Source: Cotesia glomerata (taxonomy: Eukaryota; Arthropoda; Insecta; Hymenoptera; Braconidae). From it: 64,000 nt of DNA. The position numbers were made by a program, and so were the translations under genes. A model generated the notes under the pieces. That model did no database searches and had not been told where the DNA came from. It saw nothing but the letters and a program-made list of their open reading frames with translations. Position 1 is the first letter of the stretch; each line of letters opens with the position of its first letter. The stretch lies in the NCBI RefSeq assembly GCF_020080835.1, contig NW_025402441.1, forward strand, positions 62,001 to 126,000. The letters run 5' to 3'. This document shows, piece after piece, positions 22,079 to 31,735 of the stretch.

Positions 22079-23420
22079 TTAGTCAAAAATTTTTTTTTCG
22101 CGGCTGGATAGTTTAGCCTTGTTCGGGTGGAGTAATTTCCGTTTCCCGTTCTCTTTTTCAATAATTAAATTTCCCATTTCATTTATTTCAATTATTTCGT
22201 ATGGACCGGTGTAATAAAGGTCTAATTTATTTTTTCTGGGTTCCTTCAACGTGTATACGAAATCTCCTACATTAAATTTTGCTGGATGGATATGTTTGTC
22301 GAACCAGACTTTTGATTCGTGTTTCGCTCTAGTTAAATTTTCCGCTGATATTCGCCGAATTTCGGAAATTCGACTAATTAAGTCTGCTAGATAATCGTTA
22401 TAAGATTCGATTTTACTAAAGTCCGGAAATTGGGTCGGACTCCGAGCTTTTCTCCCGTAGAAAATTTCGTATGGTGTAAATTTCGTGGCTGTATGCACGG
22501 TGGTGTTATAATTTAACATTGCTATTGGGATATACCGATCCCAGTTACTGAATTTATCTACGTAAGCCCGGAGGTAATCGACTAAAGGCTGGTGAGATCG
22601 TTCCAAGGCTCCGTTCGATTGTGGATAATAAGAAGAAGTTGTTATTCTTTGAATTTTCAGCGCCTTGGCTAGCTGTTGAATTAATTTACTTGTAAATGAG
22701 GTGCCTATAATGATTTAAAAGAGCATCTGCAACAGTTACTGCTCTGATATCGGGGAGAGAAACTGCCGCAGCTGCTTTTGAAAAGTTATCCTGGATTGTT
22801 AGGATATGTACATTTCCATCGGGGGTCATAGGTAGGGGTCCTACCGTATCTATACTAATTTTTTCGAAAGGTTCGAAAGGTGTGTCGGTGATAGACATAG
22901 GCTGTTTTGTTTTTATTCGCGTGAGTTTATTTTTCTGGCATATCTCGCATGCTCGTATGTAATTGTAGATTTTATCTTTCATTCCTGGCCAGTAATATTT
23001 TTCGCGAATACGCCAATACGTTTTTACTACACCTTTGTGGCCCCCTATTAAGCTGTTATGATTTTCTTCAATTATCTTTGTTCGAAGGGATTCGTCTGGT
23101 ACCTCGACGTTCCCTTCGCACAATGTAATTGTTATTGGGCAGTTTCTTAACTCGTGTAATAAATAAGCTTGAATGTCTAAGTTGTCAAATTCATCGCCCT
23201 GCTTTGCACAGCGAAGTGAATGAATGTCATGTTTGTGCATTGATTGTCGAAGATTTCTCAATCCTTCAATCAGGTCGATTGGATCTAATTTTTCGAAATG
23301 TTTTGTTTTAATAAATACCGTAAAGATCTTACAACGACCTAACTTGGTGACAAATACGTCCCCCTTTGTAGGTTTTGAGGCGTGAAGGTCGTCGGCATTT
23401 ATAAATTTTAAGTCGCGGAG
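22079..23420 (-). pseudogene. LTR element integrase, second catalytic Asp deleted
   Basis: From the right: a pre-integrase region (KGDVFVTKLGRCKIFTVF), then an HHCC zinc-binding domain (HNSLIGGHKGVVKTYW ... CEICQKNK) and the start of the catalytic core with the first Asp (ISIDTVGPLP). Reading stops at 22686 soon after DALLNHY. The next recognisable piece, in another frame, is GTSFTSKLIQQLAKAL, then YYPQSNG with the catalytic Glu (LERS), and the C-terminal domain up to 22079. The block that should hold the second Asp (D-Q-G motif) is absent, so a short deletion removed it and shifted the frame. Integrase inserts the cDNA into the host; this one cannot. Upstream (23420-23905) the frame contains stops. 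Confidence 0.82.
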
Positions 23421-23905
23421 CAGCTTCGTTACAGGTTTTATTATCTCGCAGTCAGCTGCTAAAAAGTGTACTAAGTGGTCTCGGGCATAAGTAAGCCCGT
23501 CTCGGCTGGTTGAAAATTTGATTTTTATTTCGGACCCTTTTGGCGGTATACTTTCGTCTGAACTCGAGGGTGAAGATATTCTTGGTCGATGGCGCCTTTC
23601 AGCAAAAATATCTTCAGCCTCTTCGAAAGTTGGAGGGTCATAGGCGACAAAGGGTGGTCCAAATCGGTGGTTCCTACGTCATCCCCCACTGTTTTATTCC
23701 CACTTGTAGTTGTTTCGCGTCTATTTTTATCGGAATCGCTAGATTTTTCTGAGCTGGATTTTACTGAATTACTGCGTGATTGAATAATTTTATTATTAAT
23801 CTGTGAATTATTTTGTTCCGATTCTGTTTCGTTAGGTATGTTATTGGGGTTGGCCGATTCGGTTTCGGCCCTTTCGTTTATGGCTTCACCGTTTTCATCT
23901 ACGAT

Positions 23906-25645
23906 TTAGCCACTAGCATGGTCATAATGGATTCCCATGGCCGCTAATTCATCGGGAATGAGGACTCTTCCGAAGATTGGGGTTCGGGGTTCCGGACCGT
24001 CTCCTAAATATCCCGCGAATCGTGATCTGTTTACGTTCCGGGGAGTGAGAGTATTTATGTTTGACTCGTTTTTATCGTATGTATCGGTGACGTTTCTGAA
24101 ATTGATGTCGTCTGCTGAGGTCGATGGTGCTGGCTCTATGATGGTGGGATGCTCCGCTTCGCTGGGATCTTCGCTTTTCTCGGTGTCTTCTGGACTAATA
24201 TCGCTACTTGATTCTTCCTCAGGGTTTTCGCTGTTGTCTCTGAGAAATTCGTCGACATTAATTTCGGTTGCGGTGTCATTGTCTAACGAGTCTTCTTCAT
24301 TACGCCAGAGTGGGGGCATTTTGCTTAATGCTTGGCGAATTGTTTTCGCTGTCTCAGAACTCGTTCGTTTTATTTCAGCTAACTCTTGGGGAGTATAGTT
24401 GAATATCGCTTCTTCTCGACGGATTTTCTCTAGAGCTCGCTCTCGATAGGTGTTTTCCTGTGGTGGCCGTCTTTTGAGGAGTTCGTCGAACATTTCTACT
24501 AATTCTTGAGTTGACCGTCGTTGTTTTTGTGGAACCCTCTTTTCGCTGTCCTTTTCGGCTTCATCGTCCTTCTCCGCCTCGTCGTCCCCCTCTTGGCCAA
24601 TGTCTGGTGTTTGGTTACTCGTACTTGGTCCTGGAAGGAAAACTTCGTCGTCCCCCTCCTCTTCATTTCTGGTTTCTTGAGACTTCGGATCTTCTGAAGT
24701 TAGGTCGAGATCGCTGGTCTCGTGATAATTCACCTTTGGTGCGACTCGCGTTTTTCCCATTTCTCTTTTTCTAAGTCGAGAGGCAATTGTCTCTCTTACT
24801 TCAGGAGCGCTGCTGACTCGTGGTCGATTTTTAGATTCGATAGGGCGACCGGGGCGTTTGACCAATTGGATCGCCTCTTCGTCCGTGAGGTTTTTATTTA
24901 ATCTTTTTGGTTTCGTCAATGCAGAAATCGGTAAAGCTAGAGGATTATTTTCAGTATTATTATATGTTGAAAGTTCTGTGGATTCTGGACGCCCTTCTGG
25001 GTTATAAGAGAGCCCTTCCGCGTATTGCTCGGTGATTTTATGGCGGACTACGACGTTAAATTTGTATCTACTTAATTTAGAGCGCCATTTGGCTTGTCTT
25101 TCGGTGACAGTTGCGCTATCCCTTAACCAGGTAACGCAAGGGCTACTGTTTATTAGAGTAAAATGTTTTTGTAGATACGGTCGGAATTGTTGAATTGCGT
25201 AAACTACTCCCAGGCATTGTTTTTCTACGTCCGTATATCGGGTTTCGGTGTCGTGAAATACTCTTGAAACGCAAGAGACTATCTTTTCTCCATCTCCTTC
25301 TGGATCGTCGTCCCCCACTGTCGTTGTTTGACTCAGAATTCCGGAAATTCCCGAGTCCGACGCATGGACAGATTTTTTTGGTACAATCCACAAAGGTGAA
25401 TTGTACGGAGAGTTAGATTTTCGAATTATTCCCTGTTTTTCTAGATTTTCAACCTGCCTGGCGATTTCTTCCCGATGTTCTGGGGGAAATCGGTACTGTT
25501 TTATTCTCACCGGTTCATTGGTGGTAGTTTCAATCCGGCAGGTGAAATTTTTCGAGCAACCCAGTTTGTCTCCAGGGAGATGAAAGACATCGTGGTTGTA
25601 TTTTATAAGCTCTTGAACTTGCTCTTTTTCTTCTTCATTTAGATG
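23906..25645 (-). pseudogene. LTR element pol: RT N-terminus fused to RNase H, catalytic RT core deleted, plus acidic spacer
   Basis: The frame opens with the usual RT entry (NLEKQGIIRKSNSPYNSP, LWIVPKK) and then jumps straight into RNase H (ASDSGISGILSQ, ETRYTDVEKQCLGVVYAI, WRSKLSRYKF). The intervening RT core, including YxDD, is missing, a deletion that leaves the frame open. RNase H is followed by ~330 residues rich in Glu, Asp, Ser and Lys (DIGQEGDDEAEKDDEAEKD, NPEEESSSDISPEDTEK) before a TAA at 23906. Gypsy elements normally go from RNase H to integrase with a far shorter linker. The first in-frame start-like codon (25510) is GTG; the frame is open further upstream. It joins the protease frame by a frameshift near 25650. 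Confidence 0.82.
24576..24690 (-). repeat. Source/partner of the acidic duplication at 21391-21505
   Basis: Shares cgtcgtccccctcttggcc, aatgtctg, a second cgtcgtccccct word and ttcatttc with the other copy, in the same orientation. Confidence 0.6.
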
Positions 25646-25647
25646 AC

Positions 25648-26781
25648 CTAGGGTATTTTCTGAAGTATGGTCTTAATACGTACTTCCGGATTGGCTATAC
25701 GACTAGAATTTTCGATGGAAGGGTCATCGGACTCGTCCCCGTCTGAACTAGGGTTACTGAACTCGAAATCTTCGAGTGCTTGGGGTCCGATGTCTATGTC
25801 GACTGGATTTGAATTAAGATTAATGACCATACACGTGGCATACCCGTCCTCTACCTGGACAACGGCCTCTCCTCCAAGGACTCCCTCTGGAAGGTTCATT
25901 CGAGGAAGATATCCCTCGCTCTTCTCGAAGTCCTGGACTGGTATTGCTACTACTATTTTCATACGAGGTGGTAGTGTATAGCTTGAAGAAGGCTTTGTTT
26001 CAAGGCTAAAGGAGGTTGTTTTTGTTGGAGAAGATAATAGAACTAAGGTTTGATTGTCATAAGAAATTTCGGCTTTTTCGGTTTCAAGGAAATTGTTTCC
26101 CAAGATTCCCACTCCGGGGAATGGTAAATCCTCCCGGCAAACTTGAAATTCGACTTCGATGTTGAGAATTTTTAATTTAGCTACTCCTAGAGTCTCAAAG
26201 GTACTGTCGCTGAGACCTCGGAATTTCCTAGCTTTTCCAGTGTCGATAATTGTTTCAGGTTTTAACGCGGATACATTGATGAGGCATACATCCCCGCCTG
26301 TATCGATGAGGAATCGCTGGAAATTACCTAGGAGCAGATTACACGAGATGTATACCTTTGGCCCGGTTCCTAGAGCGAGGATCTTTTGCTCGGGGAACCT
26401 TCGTAGGTTGATGATCGGTATTGGTTGTATAGGCCTGTTTTTCATTACTAGAGTGTTCCAGTAAAACGAGATGGTTACGCGATTTTGAATGAAAAATTCG
26501 TTTCCGAGAATAGCTCTATAACCGCCGGGTGGTTTTGGTACGAGATGGAACGTGATTTTAGCTCCGAATATTTTTAGGCTGATAGAACCGGTTATAGGCA
26601 TTGAGCTTGTAGTAATACCTCCTACTACTCCCGTGTTTTCGATGTTACAGAGGGCTCCGTCGCATAGCTCTTCTATGCAGAGTAAGTTAAGGTCGGAACC
26701 GGTGTCGAGGAGGGCGTTTACTCCGCCTTTTCGAAGTGCTGGACTTCGTAGATGGACTGTTGGGCCTCTTCCTGTTGTTAG
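25648..26781 (-). CDS. LTR element protease region with two retropepsin-like domains
   Basis: This frame overlaps the gag end in the -1 register and runs 378 codons to a TAG at 25648. Domain 1: NALLDTGSDLNLLC (Asp-Thr-Gly at 26698-26706), ending in the AILGNEFF motif. Domain 2, ~134 residues later: FLIDTGGDVCLIN (26296-26304), ending GILGNNFLE. Each has the DTG active-site loop plus the hydrophobic ILGxxF helix that close a retropepsin fold. Retroviral proteases are normally single domains that dimerise; two in one chain suggests an internal duplication or a covalent dimer. The C-terminal ~100 residues are acidic and unassigned. No internal stops. A minus-one shift near the gag stop could fuse it to Gag. 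Confidence 0.72.
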   Translation of the reverse strand, partial: LTTGRGPTVHLRSPALRKGGVNALLDTGSDLNLLCIEELCDGALCNIENTGVVGGITTSSMPITGSISLKIFGAKITFHLVPKPPGGYRAILGNEFFIQNRVTISFYWNTLVMKNRPIQPIPIINLRRFPEQKILALGTGPKVYISCNLLLGNFQRFLIDTGGDVCLINVSALKPETIIDTGKARKFRGLSDSTFETLGVAKLKILNIEVEFQVCREDLPFPGVGILGNNFLETEKAEISYDNQTLVLLSSPTKTTSFSLETKPSSSYTLPPRMKIVVAIPVQDFEKSEGYLPRMNLPEGVLGGEAVVQVEDGYATCMVINLNSNPVDIDIGPQALEDFEFSNPSSDGDESDDPSIENSSRIANPEVRIKTILQKIP

Positions 26782-28328
26782 ACACTTTGGTTCGTCCTCG
26801 CCTGGGCTCGTAGCTCTCCTGCGGTCATCATTTGAGGGCTCTGCTGCCCTGCTGGTGACATCGTGTTGCTCTGGATTGATGGTTGTTCCGGTCTCGGTAG
26901 AGACATTGGTTCCGTCATAGTCGATTGGTGTTCTAATACCTGCTTCTGAGAATTTTGCAGAATTGATCGAGGGTATTGATTCTGGTAACTCCGATATTGA
27001 CTCCTTGGATATTGCTGGTAATTGCTGGGAGTTCTCCTTGAAGTGGACGGAGACTGGACGGGCATACTCGCCATTGCCTCCGGTTGACGAGCGCCCGATC
27101 CGTTTAAAGGATCGTACGCGTCTCGACGTTCTCCCTTTGGGCAGAATGGGCAGTTACAGATTATCGACGGGTCCGATTTGTGCCGTAACTTTGCCTCTTC
27201 CGAATCTTCGTTTTCTTCAAAGCGTACCGCCCTCTTTGTAGGACTTGGTACTCCCGTATAACGATTTTGGTTATAATTTTGAAAGGGTCGCGGTTGGTAA
27301 TACCCCTGTGACCTTGGCGTGTATTGCGGATTTCGTTCGGTTCCGTACGCAAACGTGGAGCCCATCATTAGCTGTTCCGATTGATAACTTTCACCGTAGT
27401 GACTATTTTCGTAGGTGTCAGGGAATGGGTCATCGTAATACCCAGGAGCGCATGTTCTTGGACCTTGACTGTATTCTTGGTATGCCAAGGTGCGGGGTAA
27501 TTCGCGATAATTACCTCGATCGTCGTAATCGCCAGAAGGTCTCGGCATTTGCGGATAATGTCGGTTACCGTCTTGTCCGGATCGTCGGTGAAATTCTACC
27601 GAGGGTGGAAGTGATTCTCCCGGAATGAGTCCGTCATCTCTCATAGGTCGCCTTCGTTCCGGTCTTCTATACGCGTCATTTTCGATGGCTAGATACATGT
27701 CGTTTAAAGTTTCGGCTCTTCTTATTTTACATAGGCATCGTAAGAAGTCTGGTAGATATTCGTACAGGGTAGTAGCCGCTGTTTTTTCAAATGTCCGTTT
27801 TACTACGGCCCTATCAGCTTCGGGAGCATTGAGCTCGATACGACGAACCATCTCGCTTAACCGGTAATAGAAATCTTCGATATTTTCCGTATCTTTTGGA
27901 GCCGCAGCAGCTAGATTTTTCTGCCACGTGATGTATGGGTCACCTCTTTTGAGTTTTCGACCTAAGACTAGTAAGATATCTTCTACCGAACCTAATTCGA
28001 CATGTTCAACTAATCTCTTGGCTCGTCCATATAGTTTTTGGGCTATACGACGGGCGAAGAAGTCTTGGTTGTCTGCTGGAATGCTCGGTAGCCAATTTCT
28101 TACTATCCCATCGAACAATTCAAAATCTTTTACAGCGTTTGGCCTTTCCCCGTTGAAGTAGGGGAGGGCATCGTGTAGCTCTTTAGCCAATGTTTGTATT
28201 TGAGCATTAAGATTTTCCTCGTTTATAGAGGTGTCTACGCGGAAAGTTCTCCTAGCTATGATTCCAAACGGAAAATCGTTCGAACAAGGGACGAAAAACG
28301 TTCCTTCTTCGTCCTCGAAGGGTTCCAC
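26778..28328 (-). CDS. LTR element Gag polyprotein
   Basis: 516 codons ending in TAA at 26778-26780. The N-terminal half is a helical capsid-like region (NAQIQTLAKELHDALPYFNG, FFARRIAQKLYGRAKRLVEH, ENIEDFYYRLSEMVRRIEL). The C-terminal half is rich in Arg, Tyr, Gln, Pro and Ser (RPFQNYNQNRYTG) with only a lone CNCPFC cluster and no CCHC knuckle, as in many errantiviral Gags. It would form the particle core and bind genomic RNA. No stop codons, unlike pol. The first possible initiator at 28326-28328 is GTG, not ATG, and the upstream frame shows none, so the start codon seems lost or supplied otherwise. Position after the primer site and before protease supports the call. Confidence 0.82.
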   Translation of the reverse strand: MEPFEDEEGTFFVPCSNDFPFGIIARRTFRVDTSINEENLNAQIQTLAKELHDALPYFNGERPNAVKDFELFDGIVRNWLPSIPADNQDFFARRIAQKLYGRAKRLVEHVELGSVEDILLVLGRKLKRGDPYITWQKNLAAAAPKDTENIEDFYYRLSEMVRRIELNAPEADRAVVKRTFEKTAATTLYEYLPDFLRCLCKIRRAETLNDMYLAIENDAYRRPERRRPMRDDGLIPGESLPPSVEFHRRSGQDGNRHYPQMPRPSGDYDDRGNYRELPRTLAYQEYSQGPRTCAPGYYDDPFPDTYENSHYGESYQSEQLMMGSTFAYGTERNPQYTPRSQGYYQPRPFQNYNQNRYTGVPSPTKRAVRFEENEDSEEAKLRHKSDPSIICNCPFCPKGERRDAYDPLNGSGARQPEAMASMPVQSPSTSRRTPSNYQQYPRSQYRSYQNQYPRSILQNSQKQVLEHQSTMTEPMSLPRPEQPSIQSNTMSPAGQQSPQMMTAGELRAQARTNQSV

Positions 28329-30029
28329 GGTTCTAGTGTGATCTAACTTGAGATAAAATTTGACTATTCTGGGTAAAGTTTGAATTTAAACGAAGGTTGA
28401 GAAGAAAGTTTTCGCTCAAAGAACTCAAAATAAAAAGGAAAGAAAAAAAAAATCGAATTTTATATGATTTAAATCGCGATGTATTTTTATCGGTCACTAG
28501 GTAAGTAGGTCACAGCTGTAGAGTACAATAACCGGAGAAAAAGATTAGTTATCATGAGTATAGAGTTACAATATGTTGAGTACGAACGGATAGACACGGA
28601 AGAGTTGAAGGACGTGTGTTTACTATAAGCAATTTCAAGATAGTAATAAAAGAAGAATCGAATATTTTAATTAAACAGTAATGAAAAAGAAATTTTTTAT
28701 TAATTGTCAGCGAATTTAATATTTAAATAAAAAAAAAAACGACAAAACACAAAAAAAATTTTCTCTTCCGTTTTTTTTTTTTTTTTTTTTTTTTTTTCTA
28801 AGTTTCAGCTCACGAAAATATAATTCGGTTGTTTGGAGGGGTGAGAAAAAATTTCATACGGTATTCGTAATTATATATCGAAAGCCTAATATTATAAATG
28901 AGGGCAAAAGGGTTCTTAATTTTAACAAAAGTAATCAATATCAAATAATAGTCAATATCAAAAAAAATTTTCATTCAAAAAAAATTTGTTATTAAAGTAG
29001 TAGCATCTCGAGTCAACAGAAATTCTGGAGAGGAGAGAAATTCTGGGAGAGAAAAAAAATTTTATATATATAAACAAAAATTTTTAAAAAATTTTCGAAT
29101 ATTTAAGTTTTTTTTCTGACTTATTTTGGTAAAAAATTTTATTTTTAGCCAAGTAAATGTGATCAAGGGAAGGTGCTAAATTCAAAGCACCCTTCCCAAG
29201 AGTTAAGTTTTGTGAAAGTTTTCTCAGCTAAAGAAAGTGCTGTTAAGCACCTTTCCAGAACTGGAAACCTTCGTGTAGAGAAGGTGCTAAATTCAAAGCA
29301 CCCTTCTTGTAATGTGTAGGTATAAGTGTAAAGGGTTCAAAATAACTTTTAGCCAAAATAAGTTCTTGTTAACTAATTTCTAGAAATAGATTAAAATGAT
29401 GAAAGGCAAAAATAAACTTTTATAAATAAAATTTGAATAATAGAATTTAAAAATAATACTCGTAAACTGCTTAATTAGCAAAATAATTCTTTAAACGGAC
29501 GTATAATACTTTTGCTGACAAGAGATGCACGTGTGAGTCCGCGTGATGCGAGCCGCACCTCGAATAAAGAAACGTCAGCGAATCTTTATTCTATTATTAG
29601 ATTAAGAAAAGAAAATTATAATAGAAGGTGAAAAAGATAATGAAAAGAAATGATTTTATTTTAATTTTTATAACTTCTTTAAATAAAAATAAAAAAAAAT
29701 GAAAACAAAATTCTTTAGCAAATTATAAGACAAAATTTTGATGTGAACAAAAAAAATTGTTAAGCAAAAATTAGACTTTCTGGAGTTAATGATATATACA
29801 AAAAGATTTTACGAATTTTAAATAAGACTTGAAAATTTATAAAATTTAAGAATAAAAGAAACTGATAAATTTAGTTTTTAAGAAAGAGATTTTAAACTGC
29901 CAAAACGAGAATTTACTTAACAGTGAAATTTACTTGATGTTAATAAAGATTTAGATAGTTCGAAAAAGAAAAGAAAAATAATTTTAGAGAATTTAAATTT
30001 TCTCAAACGAAAGTTAAATAATTTCGTAC
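28329..30029 (-). other. 5' leader of the LTR element
   Basis: ~1.7 kb AT-rich untranslated sequence between the primer site and gag. The notable content is three AGCACC/GGTGCT stem-loops at 29168-29307 and homopolymer runs at ~28770-28797. No recognisable protein. Confidence 0.55.
29168..29307 (-). other. Three related stem-loops in the retroelement leader
   Basis: 29168-29196 pairs GGAAGGTGCT with AGCACCCTTCC around aaattcaa. 29279-29307 repeats the same hairpin. Between them 29233-29255 pairs GAAAGTGCT with AAGCACCTTTC around a short loop. Packaging, dimerisation or translation control are possible roles (inference). Confidence 0.5.
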
Positions 30030-30051
30030 TCGAATCCCACCGCTGCCACCA
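30030..30051 (-). promoter_or_regulatory. Primer-binding site for tRNA-Leu
   Basis: The plus strand reads tcgaatcccaccgctgcc then acca, i.e. the T-arm, acceptor and added CCA of animal tRNA-Leu (AAG/UAG type). The minus strand is therefore its complement, starting TGG. It lies 10 nt inside the 5' LTR boundary. Confidence 0.75.
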
Positions 30052-30061
30052 GTGTTCTTTA

Positions 30062-31054
30062 TGTTATGTCCAAGGGCGTTTAAGTGTTAGCGTAAACGGT
30101 AGAGATTTGGACTAACGGTTTAAAGAATACGCAACGGAGTTTTAATTTGGTTGTTTTAATTATTTATGTGGGACGTTTTCGACGGACGAATTTACCACGC
30201 CTTCGTTTGAGACTGAACACGGATTTTATTAAGAATAGATGTACTTACTCTTTGCAGGATTTTTGTTGTTACCGGATCCGTGATTCCGGGGCTGCTGTTA
30301 GCGCCTTTTCCTTGAATTGGCCCTCTGGTTGGTCCTTGCAGCGGATGGAGTTGGATAAATTTGGGGCTGCTTACTTTAAGGGCTTCTTATTTTTAAGAAA
30401 TGAATTAACTCGAAACTGATTCCACTTCTTTTGATATTTATTTTTATAACCACAAAACTTACACTTTCACAATTTTAATTTTAACGTAATTTATTTTAAT
30501 GAATTTTATTGATTTGGTTGAGCTAACGTCCTCCAGTCCCCCGTAGGGTAAAGTGCGCAAAACTAGCTTTTAGGAAATTTTGAATAAACTTAATGACCGA
30601 ATTCTCGCCTAAGTGCAGGGCAAATTAGAACTTTGAGAATACGGTTCTCTATGATTTACTTACTGGCCGGATTCTCGCCTAAGTGCAGGGCAAATTAGAA
30701 CTTTGAGAATACGACTCTCTAAGATACTTAAAATTAATACGTGGCCTGCCGGTTAAACCGCATCCAAACTTCCTTTAAGTGCAGTGCAAATTAAAGCAAA
30801 GGACTCTACAAGGCACGGGCCCGTCAATTAAACGCGGAAGTCGAATTAATTAACAAAGACCGGGAGCGGTCTCCGTTTCTCGTTTTTAAATGCTCGCGGT
30901 GCTGAGTTTGCAAAAGTCCCCGCTAGTCAACCAGCAGTCGCGTAGCTTCTATTTTATTGTGGCTTTCGCGCATGGAGAAGTCTTTCATCTGCGCGGACGA
31001 TTTAAATTTAAAGAAAGAGAAGAGAGAAAAAAAAATTTGCGGGTGTACATAACA
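30062..31054 (-). repeat. 5' LTR (993 bp)
   Basis: TGTTATGTCC...GTACATAACA, matching 16356-17347. Differences seen: three in the first 70 bases, one near the end, and one base in an A run. It includes the 70 bp tandem duplication at 30595-30734. Confidence 0.93.
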
Positions 31055-31058
31055 AATT
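31055..31058. other. Target-site duplication AATT (right)
   Basis: Directly follows the LTR and equals 16352-16355. Confidence 0.8.
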
Positions 31059-31204
31059 GCAGTTTCGATTGGTTTGACAAAGCGAATGAAATTTTTGAAA
31101 AAACCGCTTTGTGATGAAATAGTTTATTAAATTATCTATTATCTCTAAAAACGTTTTTTCAAAATTTCCATTCGTTTCGCTAAGCCGATTGAAACTGCAA
31201 TCAC
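31056..31204. repeat. ~150 bp foldback/MITE at the LTR insertion site
   Basis: ttgcagtttcgattgg... (31056) pairs with ...ccgattgaaactgcaa (31204) in an imperfect ~48 bp stem with a ~45 bp centre. The LTR element integrated at its left tip. It resembles a MITE or a hairpin-RNA precursor; no transcript evidence. Confidence 0.6.
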
Positions 31205-31294
31205 TGGTCTCGGCTGTGAAGCATATTTGTTATAACATTGTTAGTTTATGAGATATAAGCATTGTAAGAAATACAAAATGCAAATTTTTATAAA

Positions 31295-31405
31295 TAAATG
31301 CGTGTAGTTAGAGAACTAAAAGAGATAAACGTCAGGTTTAAAATTGATGAGAAAGTTAACTCATACTCTACAAAAACGACTCGAAGGTCGAAAGGGGAAA
31401 GCGGC
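31295..31405. repeat. Partner arm of the inverted repeat at 15770-15870
   Basis: tagagaactaaaagagata through acgactcgaaggtcgaaa is the reverse complement of the left arm, with ~85-90% identity by eye. Confidence 0.6.
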
Positions 31406-31423
31406 ATTTTCATTTAGCGCAGC

Positions 31424-31449
31424 GGGCGGAAAATTGACTCTTTCCGCCC
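31424..31449. other. GC-rich perfect 9 bp hairpin
   Basis: GGGCGGAAA (31424-31432), an 8-base loop, then TTTCCGCCC (31441-31449), in otherwise AT-rich DNA directly beside TG-repeat copy E. Confidence 0.5.
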
Positions 31450-31461
31450 GGAGGGGAGAAA

Positions 31462-31735
31462 ACACTATTTTTTGAATTTTTGAATCGCAATAACTTTTGA
31501 ATAAATAAACCGATTTTCACGCGGTTGGTGGCATTCGACGCAGTTTTTCAAATTCTATGACGCATTTCTAAACACAGATTGATAAGAGTGGAAGTTACGG
31601 TGTAATTCGAAAAAAAAAACACTTTTTTTTATTTCGTCAACGATAACTCACGAGCGAATCAACCAATTTTGACCAGATTGGTGGCAATCAACGTGGTTTT
31701 TTAATGTTGAAAGCTGATTAGTTTTTGGAATTGAA
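31462..31735 (-). repeat. TG-repeat copy E (partial)
   Basis: Minus-strand copy of the right half only: cactattttttgaattt..., ccgattttcacgcggttggt..., ...gctgattagtttttggaatt. No microsatellite. Confidence 0.7.

Larger units (their letters stand above)
16356..31054 (-). mobile_element. Ty3/gypsy errantivirus-like LTR retrotransposon, 14.7 kb, defective
   Basis: Bounded by near-identical long terminal repeats with TGTTATGT...ACATAACA ends and AATT duplications. On the minus strand the order is 5' LTR, tRNA-Leu primer site, ~1.7 kb leader, gag, protease, RT/RNase H, acidic spacer, integrase, env-like remnant, a region containing three inserted TG-repeat copies, polypurine tract and 3' LTR. Gag-pol-env order places it with insect gypsy-like elements. 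RT, integrase and env are all broken. Confidence 0.9.

Noticed and set aside
24511..24774. Plus-strand frames opposite the pol spacer
   Set aside because: Shadow frames of the acidic minus-strand coding sequence.
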